A stretch of DNA of 64,000 nt, from the NCBI GenBank assembly GCA_963839815.1, contig CAWIWF010000008.1, positions 62,001-126,000 of the forward strand. Direction: 5' to 3'. The stretch's first letter is position 1; each line of letters starts with the position of its first letter. Positions 60,193-64,000 of this stretch are shown here, piece after piece. The position numbers and the translations under genes were made by a program. The notes under the pieces are model-generated. The model saw only the letters and a program-made list of their open reading frames with translations. It had not been told where the DNA came from and made no database searches. The stretch comes from JACVRM01 sp963839815 (GTDB lineage: Bacteria > Actinomycetota > Thermoleophilia > Gaiellales > Gaiellaceae).

Positions 60193-60220
60193 GAGACCAG
60201 CGTTACCGGAGGGGGGCCGA

Positions 60221-61321
60221 GTGAACGCAGACGCAGCCGAACCGAAGCGTGGGCGGCGGCAGGTTGGAGACATTCTCGAGACTGACGAGGCGCGTGGCCT
60301 GCTGGTCACCGCGCAGGAAAACGGGTCGCTGACCTCGGACGACATCGCGCTCGCGTTCGACGAGCTCGAAGTCGACGCGGCGCAGCTGGACGAGTTCTAC
60401 GTCGCGCTCGAGGAGCTCCACATCGACGTCGTCGACGGGCCCGGCCGCGACGGCGATCCTCCTGCCGCGGTCGAGGCTGTGCCTGATGCCCGCGAGGTGT
60501 CGACCGACGCGCTGCAGCTGTTCCTCAAGGACATCGGCAAGGTCGATCTGCTCACGGCTGCCCAGGAGGTCGAGCTTGCGAAGCGCATCGAGCGCGGCGA
60601 CCACCGCGCCAAGCAGGAGATGGTCGAGGCCAACCTGCGCCTGGTCGTCTCGATCGCCAAGCGCTACCGCAACCAGGGCCTGCCCTTCCTCGATCTCATC
60701 CAGGAGGGGACGATCGGGCTCGTCCGCGCCGCCGAGAAGTTCGACCACCGCAAGGGGTTCAAGTTCTCGACGTACGCCACCTGGTGGATCCGGCAGGCCG
60801 TGGCGCGCGCGCTCGCGGACAAGGCGCGCACGATCCGCATGCCCGTCCACGTCGTCGAGAAGCTGAACAAGATCGTCCGCTCCGAGCGCAAGCTGCGCGC
60901 CGAGCTCGGCCGCGAGCCGCTCTCCGAGGAGATCGCCAAGGAGCTCGACCTCACGGTCGACGAGGTGGAGCACATCCGCCGCTCCGCCCAGGTGCCCGTC
61001 TCGCTCGAGAAGCCGGTGGGCGACGACGAGGAGTCCGAGTTCGGCCACTTCCTCACCGACGAGACGCAGCCGCTACCCGAGGAGGCCGTCGAGGAGACGC
61101 TGCGCAAGGACACGCTGCGCCGGATCCTCTCGATGCTCTCCCAGCGCGAGCGCCGCGTGCTCGAGATGCGCTACGGCCTGAACGGCGAGCGCCCGCGCAC
61201 GCTCGACGAGGTCGGCCGCACCTTCAACGTCACGCGCGAGCGCATCCGCCAGATCGAGAACCAGACGCTCAAGAAGCTGCGCGCGCTCGCCGACGCCCAG
61301 CGCCTCCGCGACGTCGCCTGA
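60221..61321 (+). CDS. rpoD: principal RNA polymerase sigma factor
   Basis: Sigma-70 family housekeeping or group 2 sigma factor, 366 aa. Region 1.2 (STDALQLFLKDIGKVDLLTA), region 2 (LVVSIAKRYRNQGLPFLDLI, then FKFSTYATWWIRQAVARALA), region 3 (IVRSERKLRAELGREPLSEE) and region 4 with its helix-turn-helix (RRVLEMRYGLNGERPRTLDE, FNVTRERIRQIENQTLKKLR) are complete. Start chosen at the GTG with a GGAGG site 8 nt upstream, downstream of a clear promoter. Whether it is the sole primary sigma factor cannot be told from one window. Confidence 0.93.
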   Translation: MNADAAEPKRGRRQVGDILETDEARGLLVTAQENGSLTSDDIALAFDELEVDAAQLDEFYVALEELHIDVVDGPGRDGDPPAAVEAVPDAREVSTDALQLFLKDIGKVDLLTAAQEVELAKRIERGDHRAKQEMVEANLRLVVSIAKRYRNQGLPFLDLIQEGTIGLVRAAEKFDHRKGFKFSTYATWWIRQAVARALADKARTIRMPVHVVEKLNKIVRSERKLRAELGREPLSEEIAKELDLTVDEVEHIRRSAQVPVSLEKPVGDDEESEFGHFLTDETQPLPEEAVEETLRKDTLRRILSMLSQRERRVLEMRYGLNGERPRTLDEVGRTFNVTRERIRQIENQTLKKLRALADAQRLRDVA

Positions 61322-61676
61322 CGCCCCCGGCCGGCGCCGGCTCCCGCCGGGCGGCCCGGCTCCGCCACCGCCTCGCACCGCTGCCGGCACGATGCTCTCC
61401 GGGCCCGACCCGGTCGTACTGTGCCCTCCGGCCTCACACCGGCGGCGAGCCGCCAGAGCCGTTTCCGCTGAGCGCGCCCTCGACATGGGGCCTCGGAGCC
61501 CGGGTCGTTCGGCGGCGGACGCGTGTCCCGAGCGACAGGGTCTGTCCCCGCAGGGGACTGACCCGACGGTGCCCCGTCGAGGCGGTGCGGCCGCTCACGC
61601 CCGGCCGGGTGCCCTGTCGGCGTCCAGTTCCGCTTGAGCCAGATCGCTGCCGTCGCAGCCCGTAGACTCGTCCGCC
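61322..61676. other. gap holding hairpin B, otherwise no gene seen
   Basis: The 355 bp between rpoD and the M20 peptidase contain one hairpin B copy (61539-61563) and a TAGACT hexamer at 61663 just before the next start. No convincing ORF, RNA gene or strong terminator next to the rpoD stop is apparent. Confidence 0.5.
61539..61563. repeat. dispersed hairpin B copy
   Basis: Arms GGTCTGTCCCC and GGGGACTGACC around GCA, identical in both arms to the copies in the 29.4-29.7 kb array. Confidence 0.75.
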
Positions 61677-63017
61677 GTGACCGTCCTCGACGCACAGACC
61701 CAGGCCGAGCTCGGCGAGTTCATGGCCATCCCGAGCGTGAGCGCCGACCCCGCCCACCAGGACGACATCGTCCGCGCGGGCCAGTGGGTCTGCGAGTACG
61801 TTCGCGCCGCCGGCGGCACCTGCGAGCTCGTCGAGACCTCGACGAACCCGCTCGCGATCGGCCTCATCCCGGCGTCCACGGGGCCCGACTCGCCAACGGT
61901 GATGATCTACGGCCACTTCGACGTCCAGCCGCCCGCGCCGCTCGACCTCTGGGAGACGCCGCCGTTCGAGGCCACGCTGCGCGACGGCTGGCTGGTCGGC
62001 CGCGGCTCCGCCGACGACAAGGGCCAGCTCTACATGCAGCTCAGGGCGGCGGCCGAGCTCGCCCGCGACGGCGCCCTGCCGGTGAACATCCGGGTCTGCT
62101 GCGACGGCGAGGAGGAGATCGGCGGCAAGTCGATCGTCGAGTTCCTGCGCTCGGACGAGCAGGGCGCGGATGCCTGCGTGATCTTCGACGGGCTGATGGA
62201 GCGCCATGGCCAGCCCTCGTTCTGGACGGCGACGCGCGGTCTGATCGCCTACGACCTCCGTGTTCAAACCGGCACCAAGGACATGCACTCCGGGATCTAC
62301 GGCAACGCGGCCCTGAACGCGATCCACGTGCTGATGGACCTGCTCGGGACGCTCGTGCTGCGCGACGGGCGGCTGCCGGAGTCGCTCCGCGCCGGCATCG
62401 CGCCGCCGACCGAGGACGAGCTGGCCTCCTGGCGGCAACTCCCGCCCGGCCAGGAGATGCTCGACGCGATGGGCGCCCGTCCGCTCGACGGTCGCGCGGC
62501 CGAGGAGTTCTACGTCCGCACCTTCGCGGAGCCGTCGATGGATGTGAACGGGATCCTCGGTGGGAAGCCCGGGCTGCTGAACACGACGGTCATCGTCTCG
62601 GCGGCGGCCAACTTCACCATCCGGCTCGCCCCCGGCCAGGATCCGGACGAGATCGACGCCGTGGTGCGGCGGTTGCTCGAGGAGGCGACGCCCGCCGGCG
62701 CCGAGATCGAGGTGACGCTCGCCTCGTGGTCGGCGCCCGGGCTGATCTCGCCTGACGACCCCGTGATCCGGCTCGGCCTCGATGCCTTCGAGCGCGCGAC
62801 CGGGGTGCGGCCGCTGCTGGCGCGGGCGGGCGGCACGCTGCCGATCGTCCCGGCCCTCGCCGAGAGCGGCATCCCCACCGTGCTCACGGGCTTCGCGGTG
62901 ACCGACAGCAACGTGCACTCGCCGAACGAGGCGATTCCCGCCGAGTACATTCCGCTCGGCATCGAGGCGGCGAAGGAGCTCTACACGGCCTTCGGCGCGC
63001 TCGAACGGCGCAGCTAG
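61677..63017 (+). CDS. M20-family metallopeptidase (dipeptidase type)
   Basis: Zinc di- or aminopeptidase-like hydrolase of 446 aa. Metal ligands and catalytic residues are visible: MIYGHFDVQP (His, Asp), RGSADDKGQLYMQL (bridging Asp), CDGEEEIGGKSIVEFL (Glu-Glu) and the C-terminal DSNVHSPNEAIP His. The dimerisation lid lies between, with TGTKDMHSGIYGNAALNAIH. The arrangement is like carnosinase/CNDP-type dipeptidases rather than ArgE or DapE. The GTG start follows TAGACT by 8 nt. Confidence 0.92.
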   Translation: MTVLDAQTQAELGEFMAIPSVSADPAHQDDIVRAGQWVCEYVRAAGGTCELVETSTNPLAIGLIPASTGPDSPTVMIYGHFDVQPPAPLDLWETPPFEATLRDGWLVGRGSADDKGQLYMQLRAAAELARDGALPVNIRVCCDGEEEIGGKSIVEFLRSDEQGADACVIFDGLMERHGQPSFWTATRGLIAYDLRVQTGTKDMHSGIYGNAALNAIHVLMDLLGTLVLRDGRLPESLRAGIAPPTEDELASWRQLPPGQEMLDAMGARPLDGRAAEEFYVRTFAEPSMDVNGILGGKPGLLNTTVIVSAAANFTIRLAPGQDPDEIDAVVRRLLEEATPAGAEIEVTLASWSAPGLISPDDPVIRLGLDAFERATGVRPLLARAGGTLPIVPALAESGIPTVLTGFAVTDSNVHSPNEAIPAEYIPLGIEAAKELYTAFGALERRS

Positions 63018-63053
63018 CTCACTGCGTCAGGGCCACGTAGGATCGGCCGGGCC

Positions 63054-63512
63054 ATGACCTGGTACGAGCTCTGGCTGTTCCTCCACATCACGGGCGCGAT
63101 CGTCTGGATCGGCGGCGGAGCTGCGATCCAGGTGTTCGGCATTCTCACCAAGCGCGCCGCCGACCCGGCGAAGACGGCGTTCTTCGCGCGCAACGTGTCC
63201 TGGACCGTCCTGCGCGTGTTCCTGCCGGCGTCCCTGCTCGTGCTCGCAGCCGGCATCGGCCTGACCGAGGAGGGCAACTGGGACTGGGGCGAGCCGTTCA
63301 TCGCCTGGGGGCTCGTGCTCTGGGCGGCGGTGTCGCTCGTCGCCTTCGGCTTCCTCGCTCGCGCGCTCGGAGCGGCCGGACGGCGGCTCGAGGAGGAAGG
63401 GCCGAGCCCGGCCCTGGCGCTCCGCCTGCGCAACCTCGTCTGGCTCTCCCGGGTGCTCCTCGGTGTGCTGTTCGTGATCGTCTTCCTGATGAGCGTCAAG
63501 CCCGGCACCTGA
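63054..63512 (+). CDS. DUF2269-like membrane protein, 152 aa
   Basis: Predicted membrane protein with four hydrophobic segments (LWLFLHITGAIVWIGGGAAI, RVFLPASLLVLAAGIGL, FIAWGLVLWAAVSLVAFGFL and VLLGVLFVIVFLMSV). The early His in FLHITGAIVWIGG resembles DUF2269 and related heme- or copper-linked small membrane proteins, but the assignment is by eye. The ATG follows TAGGAT by 10 nt. Confidence 0.75.
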   Translation: MTWYELWLFLHITGAIVWIGGGAAIQVFGILTKRAADPAKTAFFARNVSWTVLRVFLPASLLVLAAGIGLTEEGNWDWGEPFIAWGLVLWAAVSLVAFGFLARALGAAGRRLEEEGPSPALALRLRNLVWLSRVLLGVLFVIVFLMSVKPGT

Positions 63513-63534
63513 TCCGGCGCCCACGGGCTCTCGC

Positions 63535-63612
63535 AGACCGGCACTGTTTCGGCACACGGCCGTCACACACGCGTGCGCCCCTGGGCGATACGGTCGCACC
63601 GGGGAGGAGGAG
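63535..63612 (-). repeat. dispersed repeat family C, reverse copy
   Basis: Contains GGCACACGGCCGTCACACAC then GCGTGCGCCC and, further on, CCGGGGAGGAGGAG: the reverse complement of the CTCCTCCCC...GCGCACGCGTGTGTGACGG core seen at 10.1 and 50.8 kb. Confidence 0.6.
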
Positions 63613-63738
63613 CGGCGGCACCCCGGCGCCCGCTCCCGGGACATGTCTTTTCGGGACACGTGCAGGACGTCGCCGGCCGGGGGCGCTGTTCGAGCGCCGG
63701 TACCGGGACGCCGCTTCGGGTGGGATGTGCCCGGGGGC

Positions 63739-64000
63739 TCAGTCCCAGGGCGGCGGGTTGTGCACCCAGCGCCCGCCGACCATGGTGGCGACGACCTGCA
63801 CGTCCGCGAGCTCCTCGGGCGGACAGCTGACCGGGTCGCGGTCGAGCACCACGAGGTCGGCCAGGTAGCCCGGTAGCAGCTTGCCGCGCCGGCGCTCGTC
63901 GCCCGCGAGCCAGGCTGGCGCCAGGCACGTCGCCGCCAGCGCTTGCTCGACCGTCAGCGCCTGCTCGGGCCGCCACGCCGGCCGCTCATCGAGCGTCCGC
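63739..64000 (-). CDS. amidohydrolase-family protein, C-terminal fragment
   Basis: The last 86 residues of a gene running off the window edge. The end of a metal-dependent amidohydrolase (YtcJ-like) is recognisable: ALTVEQALAATCLAPAWLAG, then GYLADLVVLDRDPVSCPPEE and VVATMVGGRWVHNPPPWD before the stop. The TIM-barrel metal ligands would lie outside the window, so substrate and activity cannot be judged. Confidence 0.8.
   Translation of the reverse strand, partial: RTLDERPAWRPEQALTVEQALAATCLAPAWLAGDERRRGKLLPGYLADLVVLDRDPVSCPPEELADVQVVATMVGGRWVHNPPPWD

Noticed and set aside
60155..60220. ATG at 60155 as the rpoD start
   Set aside because: A clear -35/-10 promoter lies inside these codons, and a GTG with an ideal ribosome binding site follows at 60221.

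Overview
The window is about 64 kb of very GC-rich chromosomal DNA (GTG starts are common, coding density is high, and antisense frames stay open for long stretches). Gene content and order point to an actinobacterium. The class Thermoleophilia (Gaiellales or Solirubrobacterales type) is the most likely placement, but this is inferred from gene order and protein style, not from an rRNA marker; no rRNA or tRNA gene was seen.

Layout. 0-7.4 kb: DNA polymerase III alpha (dnaE), a secreted collagen-repeat/lamin-tail protein, and an ECF sigma factor with its membrane-anchored partner. 7.7-18.2 kb: a housekeeping block of lgt, scpA, scpB, a pseudouridine synthase, a frameshifted acetyltransferase, trpS (reverse strand), aroF, aroA, a possible small ORF, cmk, plsC and der. 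18.2-20.2 kb: repeats, a phosphotransferase and two small unknown genes. 20.3-32.3 kb: a glycerol/dihydroxyacetone locus in two operons, glpF-dhaK-dhaL-glpK and glpA-glpB-glpC-dhaM. Glycerol enters through GlpF and is phosphorylated by GlpK, and G3P is oxidised by GlpABC. Dihydroxyacetone is phosphorylated by PEP-dependent DhaKLM, where DhaM is an EIIA-HPr-full-length Enzyme I fusion. 32.4-35.9 kb: pgsA, a lipoprotein and metK. 36.0-40.5 kb (reverse): a ferric-iron ABC importer with a DtxR-family regulator and two matching palindromic operators. 40.5-47.8 kb: priA, def, fmt, rsmB, rpe, ribD. 47.8-50.7 kb (reverse): a DUF2254 membrane protein and a second ECF sigma/partner pair, splitting the riboflavin genes. 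51.1-54.0 kb: ribE, ribBA, ribH, then rpmB. 54.2-55.0 kb: a lone receiver domain and a cupredoxin. 55.3-59.1 kb (reverse): a CysO-type cysteine pathway (rhodanese-MoeB enzyme, sulfur carrier, methyltransferase, cysM, JAMM protease). 59.1-64 kb: a TPR protein, the principal sigma factor, an M20 peptidase, a membrane protein and the end of an amidohydrolase.

Three themes cut across the genes. (1) At least 17 genes have a TAnnnT-like hexamer beginning only 10-16 nt before the start codon, which suggests widespread leaderless transcription. (2) Several families of short dispersed repeats fill the intergenic gaps. One, about 100 bp long with a strong terminal hairpin, lies downstream of four different genes, always with its hairpin end facing the stop codon. 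Another forms a 111-bp tandem array that supplies the last codons and stop of glpC. (3) Seven genes carry apparent single-base frameshifts, several in essential genes and several at G or C runs. Residual assembly indels are therefore likely, although cysM also has an in-frame TAG.
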